Below, piece by piece: positions 8,365 through 16,489 of a DNA stretch of 33,220 nucleotides (position 1 is its first letter; each line of letters opens with the position of its first letter). Made by a program: the position numbers and the translations under genes. Origin of the DNA: Geobacillus icigianus (GTDB lineage Bacteria; Bacillota; Bacilli; Bacillales; Anoxybacillaceae); contig NZ_JPYA01000057.1 of the NCBI RefSeq assembly GCF_000750005.1, positions 1-33,220 on the forward strand, in the 5' to 3' direction. A model generated the notes under the pieces. That model did no database searches. It saw only the letters and a program-made list of their open reading frames with translations, and was not told the origin of the DNA.

Positions 8365-9225
8365 ATGCTTATTGCCTTAGATATGGATGGAACGCTGTTG
8401 AACGGGGAGGGAAAAATCAGCGAACCAAACCGAAAAGCGATCGCAGCCGCACAAGCGCAAGGCCATATCGTCGCCGTCGTCACCGGGCGGGCGCGCAAAG
8501 ACGCACTCGCCCCGCTCCGCGAGGTGGGGCTCGTCTGCCCGATCGCCAGCTTAAACGGGGCGATCGTCACGCTCGAAGACGGCACTGTCATCAGCGAGGC
8601 GCCGCTTGAGCGGGCGGCGGTCCGCCCAGTGCTTGAGTGGGTGCGCGAACAGGCGGACTTGTATTGTGAGACGTACACGGGCGATGCGGTCTATGTCGGC
8701 TTGCATAACCGCGCTCAGTGGGAAGCGCTCGCTTCGGAGGTGGCTGAGGCGGCGCCAGAGGTGAAATGGCTCGTGAACAAACAGTTCCAGCAGGCGCGGG
8801 TGACGTACGTCGACGACATCCGCACCGTGTGGGACGACCCGGCGCGGGTGATGTATAAGCTGCTGATTTTCGCCCTTGACCGCAAGCGGCTTCTTGATGC
8901 GGCGTCCCGTTTCGCCCCGCTCCCCGGCGTCACGGTCACCTCGTCACATCCGCACAACATTGAGATGAACAACGAACGGGCGACGAAAGGGGAGGCGCTC
9001 AAGCAACTCGCCGCCCATTACGGCATCGATATGCGCGATACGGTCGTCTTTGGCGACAGCCATAACGACTTATCGATGTTTGCGGTGGCGGGCTGCCGCG
9101 TCGCCATGGCCAACGCCGCCCCCGAATTGAAAGCGAATAGTGATTTCGTCACCCTCTCCCATGAGGAAGACGGCGTGGCCGCGGGGCTTGAGCAGGTGTT
9201 GGCGCGGCGAGGAACAAGCCGATGA
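8365..9225 (+). CDS. Cof-type HAD-IIB sugar/nucleotide phosphatase
   Basis: The protein has 286 residues, with ATG 8365 chosen for the GAGGG site 8 bp upstream. HAD motif I is LDMDGTLLNG with the nucleophilic Asp near residue 6, motif II lies around VVTGRARK, and motif IV is VVFGDSHNDLSMF near the C-terminus. The roughly 190 residues between motifs II and IV form the C2B cap typical of the Cof/YwpJ group, followed by the lysine of NNERATKGEALKQL. These enzymes dephosphorylate small phosphometabolites such as sugar phosphates or flavin and pyridoxal phosphates; the exact substrate cannot be read. The gene is monocistronic, from an extended -10 promoter at 8128 through a repeat element to a terminator at 9238-9287. 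Confidence 0.88.
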   Translation: MLIALDMDGTLLNGEGKISEPNRKAIAAAQAQGHIVAVVTGRARKDALAPLREVGLVCPIASLNGAIVTLEDGTVISEAPLERAAVRPVLEWVREQADLYCETYTGDAVYVGLHNRAQWEALASEVAEAAPEVKWLVNKQFQQARVTYVDDIRTVWDDPARVMYKLLIFALDRKRLLDAASRFAPLPGVTVTSSHPHNIEMNNERATKGEALKQLAAHYGIDMRDTVVFGDSHNDLSMFAVAGCRVAMANAAPELKANSDFVTLSHEEDGVAAGLEQVLARRGTSR

Positions 9226-9237
9226 CCTTCCCCAGCT

Positions 9238-9287
9238 GCACACCCCAAAACAGCCGCAAAAACGGCAGGGGGTGTGCAAGCCTCTTT
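9238..9287 (+). terminator. Terminator after the HAD gene
   Basis: GCACACCCC pairs with GGGGTGTGC around a 20-nt interior that can itself pair (CAGCCG with CGGC), and is followed by CTCTTTTTCTTT. Confidence 0.75.
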
Positions 9288-9427
9288 TTCTTTCGGTTCA
9301 CGAAACATGGTATTGATAAATCAATAGCTTGAACGTTTGACAATTTCGGTCAGCTGTACAAGTTGACATAATCAATTTTTATGATTTGAGGGGATATGAG
9401 GGGTGTGCAAAATGGCCTCTTGCCGCC
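9288..9427. other. Intergenic stretch before the first CRISPR leader copy
   Basis: No gene is visible. A perfect TTGACA lies at 9363-9368, but the nearest TATGAT (9380-9385) is only 11 bp away, so no promoter is called. Confidence 0.3.
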
Positions 9428-9567
9428 TTAGAAGGCTGGTGAAAAACAGCGATCGCCCCTAGCTGACGTCGGATGACGTGAAACGAGAAGCTGATGTCGC
9501 AAAGTTTCTCAATTTGAGAAACAAGGCGGTGAAGCAACCTGTTCCTTTTGTCACCATCCTTTTAAAG
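9428..9567 (-). repeat. 140-bp repeat family, copy 4 (inverted), forming most of a CRISPR leader
   Basis: On the minus strand this copy runs from TTAAAAGGATGGTGACA through GTTTCTCAAATTGAGAAAC to GTTTTTCACCAGCCTTCTAA, aligning end to end with copy 5. It stands directly upstream of a CRISPR repeat remnant at 9592. From about 9469 onward it is nearly identical to the leader at 19598. Confidence 0.75.
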
Positions 9568-9622
9568 AGTCAAGGGGAAAATGAAGGTGCTGTTGAAAGT
9601 AGTGGGCCTCGCGGAGAGGATT
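9469..9622 (+). CRISPR. CRISPR leader plus truncated first repeat (array remnant)
   Basis: From CGGATGACGTGAAAC to GCGGAGAGGATT this stretch matches 19598-19752 with only a few differences (one inserted G and two or three substitutions). The repeat at 9592-9622 keeps 31 of 36 bases and loses the terminal GAAAC, being followed by CTTTGCCCC and then, 20 bp on, by repeat copy 5. It is best read as the leader end of an array whose body was deleted. Confidence 0.7.
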
Positions 9623-9642
9623 CTTTGCCCCTTTGAAAAATT

Positions 9643-9782
9643 CTAGAAGGCCGGTGATTTAAGGGAGCAGGCCGCTTACCGGTCTCGTTTCTCAAATAGA
9701 AAAGCTCTGTCGCATCGGTATCGCCTTTTACACATTCCCCCATCGTTCAAAAGAAACAACCGTTTTTTTCCCAGCCTTCTAG
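9643..9782 (+). repeat. 140-bp repeat family, copy 5 (complete)
   Basis: It begins CTAGAAGGCCGGTGATTT and ends CCCAGCCTTCTAG, with the central GTTTCTCAAATAGAAAAG. CTAG lies at both edges. It replaces whatever followed the truncated CRISPR repeat. Confidence 0.8.
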
Positions 9783-10433
9783 GGAATGTTTCCCCTGTTT
9801 GTCCTCAGTTGACGCTTCACGCGGGATAAGGCCGCAGGAATCTTGAATCGTTAACGCCTTCACCTGTTTCACGTTCGATCGCTCCTAGGTTCAAAGATGT
9901 GTCGTTGGCTTGTTAAAGTGTACAGTTCCGTAAGCTGATGGGCTTCCGCTTATGCTAGGCATGTTTATTATGTTAATGTCCCCACGTAATGGCGAGGCGA
10001 TGGGTTGTGTACCCATAAGCTTGAAAGCAATATGGACAGACTTTTGCTTATGAAACAGCAACAAACTAGACGCCTTATTTTGCCTCTAAAAGAAGCGGGC
10101 TGTCACGTCGGCTTTTGGTGATGAGAGATGGAAAATGGGGAAGATTCTCCTAATTTGACACAAAAATAATTAAATAATAGTGAAAATTAACTATTTTTAT
10201 GGTATGATAACCATGTCAATCTAGAAATTTCTTTGTGTGGGAGAATTGCCCTCGTGCGATGCAAGCAAGTTCTGAGGTGGGTTTGACTATGTGGAGGGGC
10301 AGAAGGTGCCTAATGTTCTCTGCACCCCGCTGTTCGATTGTGTACATAAGGGGATGTTAGGTTTTCACCTTAGGCGGTCTACGGCGGAAAATCAGTTCAA
10401 AATCAGCAAACGATTTTGATAGGAGAAAGCTGA
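9783..10433. other. Non-coding stretch upstream of the cas6 relic
   Basis: I see no gene in about 650 bp. Possible signals are a promoter at 10180-10208 (GTGAAA, 17 bp, TATGAT) and a bulged hairpin at about 10293-10329 (GGGGCAGA with TCTGCACCCC). The region may be decayed DNA from the lost array or lost genes. Confidence 0.35.
10180..10208 (+). promoter_or_regulatory. Possible promoter of the Cmr island
   Basis: GTGAAA (10180-10185) and TATGAT (10203-10208) are 17 bp apart in an AT-rich stretch. This is the best promoter candidate upstream of the cas6 relic and the CARF-HEPN gene. Confidence 0.4.
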
Positions 10434-10570
10434 ATGTCAAGCATCATCGAGCAACTCGTAGATTCTTTTCCTTATATTCATGTACGCGTCGTGTTGGAGT
10501 GCCAGAGTGCCGGGTATATTCCGAAATACAAGGCATCGATGATTCGCGGGATCGTTGCGAGAGTATTTAA
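10434..10570 (+). pseudogene. cas6: cas6 relic: N-terminal fragment of a RAMP endoribonuclease
   Basis: The ATG at 10434 has AGGAG 8 bp upstream. The first 45 or so residues (IHVRVVLECQSAGYIPKY, then KASMIRGIVARVF) resemble the start of Cas6-type pre-crRNA endonucleases, in which a strand followed by x-P-x-Y-K-x-S-x-x-R-G is conserved. After about residue 46 the similarity ends and the DNA continues, in a different frame, as a histidine phosphatase fragment. The reading frame from 10434 runs on to 10676 as an 80-residue chimera of no evident meaning. Catalytic and Gly-rich C-terminal RAMP parts are absent, so it cannot process crRNA. Identification rests on a short segment, so I am moderately sure. 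Confidence 0.55.
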
Positions 10571-10965
10571 AAATATTGGACGATTTGCGGGCGATGAACT
10601 ACGGGAAGCCAAGCGGGCTGACGAAAAAGGAAGCGGAAATTTTATATCCTGTTCCGCCGAGGCAGGTAATATTTAACCGAGCGTATGACGGCGAATCCGA
10701 GCTTGAGTTTCACCGGCGGGTGATTGAGTTGTTCTATGAACTTGTTCATCGCCATCAAGGGCAAACGGTATGCATTGTCACGCACGGGCGGGCCATTAAC
10801 GCCATTTTGAAAGAAGTCATGAACTTACCGCTTAGCCATGACTTTCGGGTCGATTCGGCCGATACGTCCATTCACCATTTCGTGATGCGGCAAAACCAAA
10901 CGTTGCTCCGGTGTATCAACCATACAGATCATTTGGTAGCATTGCAGATGGATGTGGCAAAGTAA
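10567..10965 (+). pseudogene. Histidine phosphatase (PGAM-like) remnant lacking its N-terminus
   Basis: The frame gives DDLRAMNYGKPSGLTKKEAE, then QTVCIVTHGRAINAILKEV and a C-terminal strand region. These are the middle and end of a phosphoglycerate-mutase-like phosphatase, with the second catalytic His in VTHGRAI. The N-terminal RHG motif and roughly 50 residues are missing; the sequence before the junction belongs to the cas6 relic in another frame. No start codon with a ribosome site precedes it (a GTG-like or TTG start near 10555 would only add junk), so it is taken as a broken gene. It lies 75 bp upstream of the CARF-HEPN gene. A broad-specificity phosphatase of central metabolism is the likely ancestor. 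Confidence 0.7.
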
Positions 10966-11040
10966 CTTGTGATAATTAGAAATTCTGTATTTCCTTGGTT
11001 TGACTATGAGAGATTCCAATGGCGGCAGAGGGGGAGAAGA

Positions 11041-12366
11041 ATGATCAAATTTTTATCCTTTTTAGGGACTGGTCGTTATTTGTCTGGCGTATACCATCTC
11101 GAAGGAATCAAGTCAGAGACAACACCTTTCGTGCAAAAAGCAGTATTGGATATATTGCGGCAGCAAGGAATCATGGTTGACCGTGCGTATATTTTCGTCA
11201 CAGAAAAAGCGGAAAGCACAAACTGGGCTGGTTTAGCTTCTGAATTAGAGCAGTTGCGCAAGCAAATGGACGGCTTTCGATATGACGCGGTGCGTATTCC
11301 GACAGCGGTATATCCACAAGAAGTATGGGAAATGTTTGAAATCGTGACGAACGTGTTGGAAGAGGAGGATGAGGTGATTTTTGACATCACCCATTCATTC
11401 CGCTATCAGCCGATGTTGGCGCTTCTTACTCTTCATTACGCCCGGATTACAAAACGTGTAAAAGTGTTAGGAATCTATTACGGGTTGTTTGAACAGGAAA
11501 ACGGGGAACATCCAATCATTGATTTAACAGCCTTTTCCGATATGCAGGACTGGGTGACGAACGTATACTCCTATATCCAGACAGGCAATGCCAACGCTCT
11601 GAGTCAATGGGTGTTGGAGCGTGGAAAAATGATCCGAAACCAGGAGAAAAGGAGTACTGAAGATTTAAGCAAGTTAAATAGCGCCACCCAGAAACTTAAA
11701 GAACTGACAAGTGCGCTGCAAGCGAGCCGTGCTCCGTTAGTATCGAAAATAGCAATGGAAGCGTCCCAATCATTAAAAGAGTTGCAGGAAGTCAGCGGCA
11801 GCTTGCGGCCGATGTTCCGTCCATTGAAAGTGCTGTACCAAAAAATGGAGGAAGATATTAGTGACTTGGCTGTTCAAGACGACATCTTGTCTGGTTTGGC
11901 TGCGATTGAGTGGTGCATCAACCATGGGCTCACACAACAAGCATATACACTTGCCAGTGAACTTTATACAACGGCCATATGTTTGAAATATAAATGGAAT
12001 CCATACGGCAAAAAGGAGGAGGGGGAAGAGATCAGCAAGAGAGAGTTAGTCGATCGGGCGTTGACTGCCGCGATGAAAATTATTGAAAAGAAACATTCAA
12101 TGGATCAATACCGCGAACAATATCGTGATGAGAAATATTTGTCACTGATTGAAATGGTGCTTTCACATAGACCGTTGCTTGATATATTGCACAAGATCAG
12201 AGATTATCGCAATGACTTGAACCACGGCGGATGGCGGCCGGCTCCGTTGTCAAGCGAAACGCTAGAGAAGAAAATAGTGGAACTGTTCGGCCAATATCGC
12301 TCTCTGTTGTTGGAATTTTGGCAAAGTCATGTTGAAAGTGGGGAGAACAATCTTGCTGCAAAATGA
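11041..12366 (+). CDS. csx2: CARF-HEPN CRISPR ancillary ribonuclease, TM1812/Csx2 type
   Basis: The protein has 441 residues. ATG 11041 is chosen because AGGGGGAG lies just upstream; the frame from 10969 lacks a ribosome site. The N-terminal half is a Rossmann-like CARF domain with the hallmark D-x-T-H motif of this family at residues 115-120 (DITHSF), in EVIFDITHSFRYQP. A coiled-coil-rich middle (about 215-290) leads to a helical HEPN domain with the R-x4-H RNase motif RNDLNH at about 390-395. Proteins of this build bind cyclic oligoadenylate made by Cas10 and then cut RNA non-specifically. It is the first intact gene of the Cmr operon and its end overlaps the cmr1 start, implying translational coupling. 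The symbol is a family label (TIGR02221-like), not proven orthology. Confidence 0.85.
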   Translation: MIKFLSFLGTGRYLSGVYHLEGIKSETTPFVQKAVLDILRQQGIMVDRAYIFVTEKAESTNWAGLASELEQLRKQMDGFRYDAVRIPTAVYPQEVWEMFEIVTNVLEEEDEVIFDITHSFRYQPMLALLTLHYARITKRVKVLGIYYGLFEQENGEHPIIDLTAFSDMQDWVTNVYSYIQTGNANALSQWVLERGKMIRNQEKRSTEDLSKLNSATQKLKELTSALQASRAPLVSKIAMEASQSLKELQEVSGSLRPMFRPLKVLYQKMEEDISDLAVQDDILSGLAAIEWCINHGLTQQAYTLASELYTTAICLKYKWNPYGKKEEGEEISKRELVDRALTAAMKIIEKKHSMDQYREQYRDEKYLSLIEMVLSHRPLLDILHKIRDYRNDLNHGGWRPAPLSSETLEKKIVELFGQYRSLLLEFWQSHVESGENNLAAK

Positions 12367-13222
12367 GTATACGTGTGAAATAATTACGCCGCTTGTCGCT
12401 AAGGGAGCCGACAAGAGCATACTGGAACTTCGCGCCTCGGCTTTGAAAGGGGTGATGCGATTTTGGTGGCGGGCGTTGCATGGCCATCTTTCGTTCGAGG
12501 AACTGCGAAAGAGGGAAGGGGAATTATTTGGAGAAAGCGGCATGAGCCAATCCCCATTGACTGTTCGTGTTTGGAGTATTTTTCCTAGCGGAGAGACGTA
12601 TTTACTTCCGCACAAAAAGCAGGTGAGAACGAGAAGTTACAAGTGCGGCCAGTCGTTCAAGGTGGTGTTGAAGGCAAGAAAACATCTAGAACTATATGAT
12701 CGGTTATTCAAAATAGTTGTTCTGCTTGGGGGATGGGGGATGCGAAGCCGGAGAGGATTTGGGAGTATAACGATTAGGAAAATAAATGGGAATCCCTATG
12801 CCTTACCGAGCGACTCGCTAGGCATTAAGTGTTTGCTAGACGATTTTTATGACAAATCAGGCATCGCAAGGCCGATGATCGATGTGCGGGAGTCTGCCAT
12901 TGTTGTTTCATCTAACCGCGATAATCGGTTTCCTTATATAAAGATGATTGAAGTAGGGGATGTGTGGACAAATGCTGATTCCCTCCTCCAAAGGATTGCT
13001 CAAAGTGCTAGCGATCATAATCACGAACATAAAAGAATTGCTAAGTCCGGCCGTCGTTTTGCTTCCCCTATCGTCGTTTCAGTTATTGAAGATCATTCCT
13101 GTCAAGTTAATCGGAGCGGCCGGCTGCGGCCGATTATTACGACGTTGAATTCTGTTCCACCTTTTTCTTTAAAAGGGGAGGTGGATCAGTTCCAAGCATT
13201 CAAGGAGGCGATTTTGACATGA
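12353..13222 (+). CDS. cmr1: Cmr1, type III-B RAMP protein
   Basis: The protein has 289 residues from TTG 12353, which has GTGGGGAG 7 bp upstream; ATG 12329 in the same frame adds eight residues but lacks a ribosome site. The opening NEYTCEIITPLVAKGADK and the RAMP helix LRASALKGVMRFWWRALHG are diagnostic of Cmr1. A glycine-rich RAMP loop, GMRSRRGFGSITI, lies near residue 140. Cmr1 sits at the end of the Cmr effector that contacts the 3' part of the crRNA and the target RNA. The gene starts inside the CARF-HEPN gene and its stop overlaps the cmr2 start as ATGA, so the genes are translationally coupled. Length is near the lower end for the family. Confidence 0.9.
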   Translation: MLQNEYTCEIITPLVAKGADKSILELRASALKGVMRFWWRALHGHLSFEELRKREGELFGESGMSQSPLTVRVWSIFPSGETYLLPHKKQVRTRSYKCGQSFKVVLKARKHLELYDRLFKIVVLLGGWGMRSRRGFGSITIRKINGNPYALPSDSLGIKCLLDDFYDKSGIARPMIDVRESAIVVSSNRDNRFPYIKMIEVGDVWTNADSLLQRIAQSASDHNHEHKRIAKSGRRFASPIVVSVIEDHSCQVNRSGRLRPIITTLNSVPPFSLKGEVDQFQAFKEAILT

Positions 13223-15015
13223 ACAGATCGCTGCTTTATGTGACCATCGGCCCGGTACAGAGTTTTATCGAGCAGGCACGGAAAACACAAGATCTTTATA
13301 TTGGCAGCTTGCTTTTGTCGCATTTGTCGCAAACTGGGATGAATTTGATCCGTTCTGAGTATGGGGGGACGATTATCTTTCCCAATCCAGAGAACGATTC
13401 TGCTCCCAATCGATTTGTAGCCAGCCTTTCTGGGCATTATTCAATCGATGAAGTAGGTCGACAAGTCGAGTGGCATATTCACGAAGAGTTTATGAGAATT
13501 GGCAAAAGCTTGATTGGACCGGACAAACTCTCGTTTTTTGTGTCTGATTCCTTTCGACAGTCGTATTTTGAACAGCTAGAAGCCCATCTGCAAATTTTCT
13601 GGGTCGGTATCCCGTATGATGATTATCATCGCTCATATGCCAAGCTGGAAACATTGATGGGGCAGGTAAAAAACATCCGTCCGTTCCGCCAGATTGAGGA
13701 GCAGGGAAGAAAATGCAACTTGACGGGGGAACACAATGTATTATTCTATCGTAATCCGAGAGTGGATAAAGAAGGAAAGAGAAAGTTTTTTATCCCGGAA
13801 GAAGCGATCCCTTTAAATGGGGAGCGATACGTTTCCTATATCCGTGAAGGGGAGTATTTAGGAGCTCTTGGTTTTATCAAACGGTTTGCCTTTATGGATG
13901 AAGCATTCAAAAACAAGAAGATCCAATTTCCATCGACTGCTAAGGTGGCCATGCTCGACATCTTGACAGATGAGGAAATAGAAAACGATCATATTGATTA
14001 TGCATATGTATTTGACATACTAAACGAAAATCCACCAGCTAACGACATCACCGAGCAGCAGCGCAGGGAAAGCGATAAACTCATTCAACGGTTGAAAGCA
14101 GAGAAGAAGCGACCGAACCCATACTATGCCATGATCGTATTTGACGGTGACAGCATGGGAGAGTGGTTCGGCGGGGGGAAACTCGTGCATAAAGAGCAGC
14201 TTGAAGCGTTCCAGGAAAAGTTTACGTTTTGCCTAGGGGAATACGCCAAATGGGCGAAACGATATTTGAACGGGTCAAGAGGAAAAACGGTGTATGCCGG
14301 CGGGGATGATTTGTTTGGCTTCATCAACCTCGGCTGTCTGTTTGAGGTCATTGACCAACTGCGGCAAGAGTTTGACAGGCAAGTGAACCAAAAGTTGCAG
14401 GGGGAGTTTGAGCTGAGCGGGCAGCTGACGTTTACGGCTGGCATCTGCATCGGCCATTACAAAGAACCGCTTGCAGATGTCGTCAGAGGAGCTCGTTATG
14501 CAGAAAAAATAGGAAAAAAAGTTGAACCGAAACGCCCCGATGAACAAGAAAAAGATGCTTTTTGCATCAGTGTTTTGAAAAGAAATGGGGAACATCTGAT
14601 TTCAGCACTGAAGTGGGGCGTCTCCAGCCAAGAAAATGAAAGCACACCTCGATTGTTGCAGCAAATTCTTGCTTTAATGACAAAACATTTTTCCGATACG
14701 TTTTTGCAAGTGTTGTCCCGTGAATTGTTTGCCTTCACCCGGAAACCATTCCGGGGAATGATGGAGGCGGAGCTGAGAAGGCTGCTCAACCGAAGTTTCA
14801 AAAAGGTAGACGGGGTGTCTAGAGAGGAGACTGTTGAAGAGTTGCTCTCCCTGCTGATGAAATTGTGGAAGATCAGCGACTATCTTCCGACAATCAACCA
14901 AAAAGCAGTCGGAGTGCAGACAGAGAATCATTCGATTTTGAATTTTATAAATACACTGTATATCCTTTCGTTCCTTAAACGACATCAAGCTGATGGAAAG
15001 GGAGACGGGCAATGA
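13219..15015 (+). CDS. cmr2: Cmr2 (Cas10), large subunit with GGDD cyclase, HD domain absent
   Basis: The protein has 598 residues. It starts within four bases of the cmr1 stop and begins directly with SLLYVTIGPVQSFIEQARKT, the D1 opening of Cmr2; no HD nuclease domain precedes it and no HD dipeptide occurs in the protein up to the palm domain. The first palm motif is MIVFDGDSMGEW (residues 305-316) and the GGDD motif is at 361-364 (VYAGGDDLFGF), both intact. The protein should therefore make cyclic oligoadenylates when target RNA is bound but should not carry the classical HD single-strand DNase. About 600 residues is typical of HD-less Cmr2 and short of the roughly 870 of HD-bearing forms. 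The C-terminal 200 residues form the helical D4-like domain. It is the signalling subunit of the Cmr effector. Confidence 0.92.
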   Translation: MNRSLLYVTIGPVQSFIEQARKTQDLYIGSLLLSHLSQTGMNLIRSEYGGTIIFPNPENDSAPNRFVASLSGHYSIDEVGRQVEWHIHEEFMRIGKSLIGPDKLSFFVSDSFRQSYFEQLEAHLQIFWVGIPYDDYHRSYAKLETLMGQVKNIRPFRQIEEQGRKCNLTGEHNVLFYRNPRVDKEGKRKFFIPEEAIPLNGERYVSYIREGEYLGALGFIKRFAFMDEAFKNKKIQFPSTAKVAMLDILTDEEIENDHIDYAYVFDILNENPPANDITEQQRRESDKLIQRLKAEKKRPNPYYAMIVFDGDSMGEWFGGGKLVHKEQLEAFQEKFTFCLGEYAKWAKRYLNGSRGKTVYAGGDDLFGFINLGCLFEVIDQLRQEFDRQVNQKLQGEFELSGQLTFTAGICIGHYKEPLADVVRGARYAEKIGKKVEPKRPDEQEKDAFCISVLKRNGEHLISALKWGVSSQENESTPRLLQQILALMTKHFSDTFLQVLSRELFAFTRKPFRGMMEAELRRLLNRSFKKVDGVSREETVEELLSLLMKLWKISDYLPTINQKAVGVQTENHSILNFINTLYILSFLKRHQADGKGDGQ

Positions 15016-16181
15016 GAGTTCTCATTCAGCCGCTTGACCTTCTCTTTGTCCGGGATGGGAAGCCGTTTTCGATGGGGGAGGATGTCACGGCTCAAAGCGT
15101 TTTTCCACCGCCGCCTAGCACGTTTTATGGGGCGTTGCGCAGCGCCTATTTTGGAACGAATCCAAATGAATTCACCCCCAGGCAGCTCAACACCGACGAT
15201 GATCCTACTGTTTCACTGACGGTCAGGGGAGTGCATGTATATGACGTGGAAAAAAAGCACTTTATTTTTCCGATTCCGTTAGATCTCGTCATTAAGGAAG
15301 ATGACAGCGAGAGGCAAGCATATGAATTACAAATGAAAGAAAGGAATTTTTCTTCAAACTATCCGTTTCGAACGATTCTCGCCCCGCCGGATGAGCAAAA
15401 CATGTACCGCTCGGCAGAAGGAAAATACATAAACGAAAAAGAGTTAAAAAAATATTTGCAAGGTTTAAGAAACAATGAGCATATTCGTTATTTGCCTCCG
15501 GAAGAGGGAGCGGATGAACAACCTATAGCCAAAACGGAAATGAAAATCGGCATTGCTATCGACCGCCGAACGAGAACAGCGGAAGAGTCCAAACTTTACC
15601 GTATGGGGATGAAGCGCCTTCATCCAGCCTATCGTTTTTTCGTTGATTTTGATGGGCTCGATGGGTTAAAAGATTCAGGACTGCTTCGTTTGGGGGGAGA
15701 AGGAAGAACGGCCTTTTACTCAAAAACGGAAATCGAGCCGCCTACGTTTGCGTGGCCTGACTATCATCCGAATTCTTCGTCCTCTCCCTCTAGGCAGCTC
15801 TTTAAGCTGTATTTTGCTGCTCCTACTTACTTTGCCAACGGTTGGCTGCCAAGTTGGATTGATCCGGAAACGATGTCCGGTGAATATCAGGGAATCAAGC
15901 TCGACTTGGTGACGGCCGCTGTCGGCAAGTACATGGCGCTTGGCGGATTCGATATGAAGGAGCGTTATCCTAAGCCGATGCGGCGTTTTGTTGGTGCAGG
16001 GAGCGTCTATTATTTCGCTGTTTCGTCTGAACACATCGAAGAGGTGACCACGATCTTTCATGATCAATGCATATGCGATGAGCCCCAATGGACAAAGCCA
16101 ACATACGCTCAACAAGGGTTTGGTCTTTGTTATGTCGGAAAGGTGGCGGCCAATGAAACGGATGAGACATCGGTCGTGTAG
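15012..16181 (+). CDS. cmr3: Cmr3, type III-B RAMP protein
   Basis: The protein has 389 residues, with its start overlapping the cmr2 stop (ATGA). The N-terminal RVLIQPLDLLFVRDGKPFSM followed by VFPPPPSTFYGALRSAYFG is the Cmr3 signature: first RAMP strand, then the proline-rich loop and helix. Further Cmr3-like features are KIGIAIDRRTRTAEESKLYR and LRLGGEGRTAFY, and the Gly-rich C-terminal part AYAQQGFGLCYVGK-like region at 365-380 (TYAQQGFGLCYVGKV). Cmr3 binds the 5' handle of the crRNA next to Cmr2. The gene ends 33 bp before two inserted repeat elements, which separate it from cmr4 by about 1 kb, unusual for this operon. Confidence 0.9.
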   Translation: MRVLIQPLDLLFVRDGKPFSMGEDVTAQSVFPPPPSTFYGALRSAYFGTNPNEFTPRQLNTDDDPTVSLTVRGVHVYDVEKKHFIFPIPLDLVIKEDDSERQAYELQMKERNFSSNYPFRTILAPPDEQNMYRSAEGKYINEKELKKYLQGLRNNEHIRYLPPEEGADEQPIAKTEMKIGIAIDRRTRTAEESKLYRMGMKRLHPAYRFFVDFDGLDGLKDSGLLRLGGEGRTAFYSKTEIEPPTFAWPDYHPNSSSSPSRQLFKLYFAAPTYFANGWLPSWIDPETMSGEYQGIKLDLVTAAVGKYMALGGFDMKERYPKPMRRFVGAGSVYYFAVSSEHIEEVTTIFHDQCICDEPQWTKPTYAQQGFGLCYVGKVAANETDETSVV

Positions 16182-16214
16182 ATGAAGGGAGTTATGAGGA
16201 GAAATTTGTAAACT

Positions 16215-16354
16215 CTAGAAGGGCAGTGATTTAAAGGGAAATACTGCGCTCTAACAGTGTTTCTCAAATTGAAAAAACCTTGTAACGTCATCATTTCATT
16301 CCTTGTAATTTCCCACAAATCGATCGAATCTGTTATTTTTCACCAGCCTTCTAG
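16215..16354 (+). repeat. 140-bp repeat family, copy 6 (complete)
   Basis: It runs from CTAGAAGGGCAGTGATTT to TTTTTCACCAGCCTTCTAG, with the centre TTTCTCAAATTGAAAAAACC. It shares its right-hand CTAG with the next copy. Confidence 0.8.
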
Positions 16355-16489
16355 GAGACCGGTGATTTAAGGGGACAAGTCGCTTATCAAGCCCGTTTCT
16401 CAAATAGATAAGCCTTGTCGCATCAGGATCGCCTTTCAAGCGTTCCCCCATTGCTCAAGAGAAACAACCGTTTTTCACCAGCCTCCTAG
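16351..16489 (+). repeat. 140-bp repeat family, copy 7 (complete, abutting copy 6)
   Basis: It runs from CTAGGAGACCGGTGATTT to TTTTTCACCAGCCTCCTAG, with the centre TTTCTCAAATAGATAAGCC and TTGTCGCATCAGG. It is more like copy 5 than copy 6, so the tandem pair reflects two insertions (or an insertion into the CTAG edge) rather than a simple duplication. Its right edge is fused to the open frame of the truncated gene that follows. Confidence 0.8.

Noticed and set aside
9363..9385. TTGACA followed by TATGAT as a promoter
   Set aside because: The spacer is only 11 bp.
9469..9567. The TTTCTCAATTTGAGAAA palindrome as a specific repressor operator
   Set aside because: The same motif is the centre of every copy of the 140-bp family, so it is a property of the element and not evidence of a regulator at this gene.
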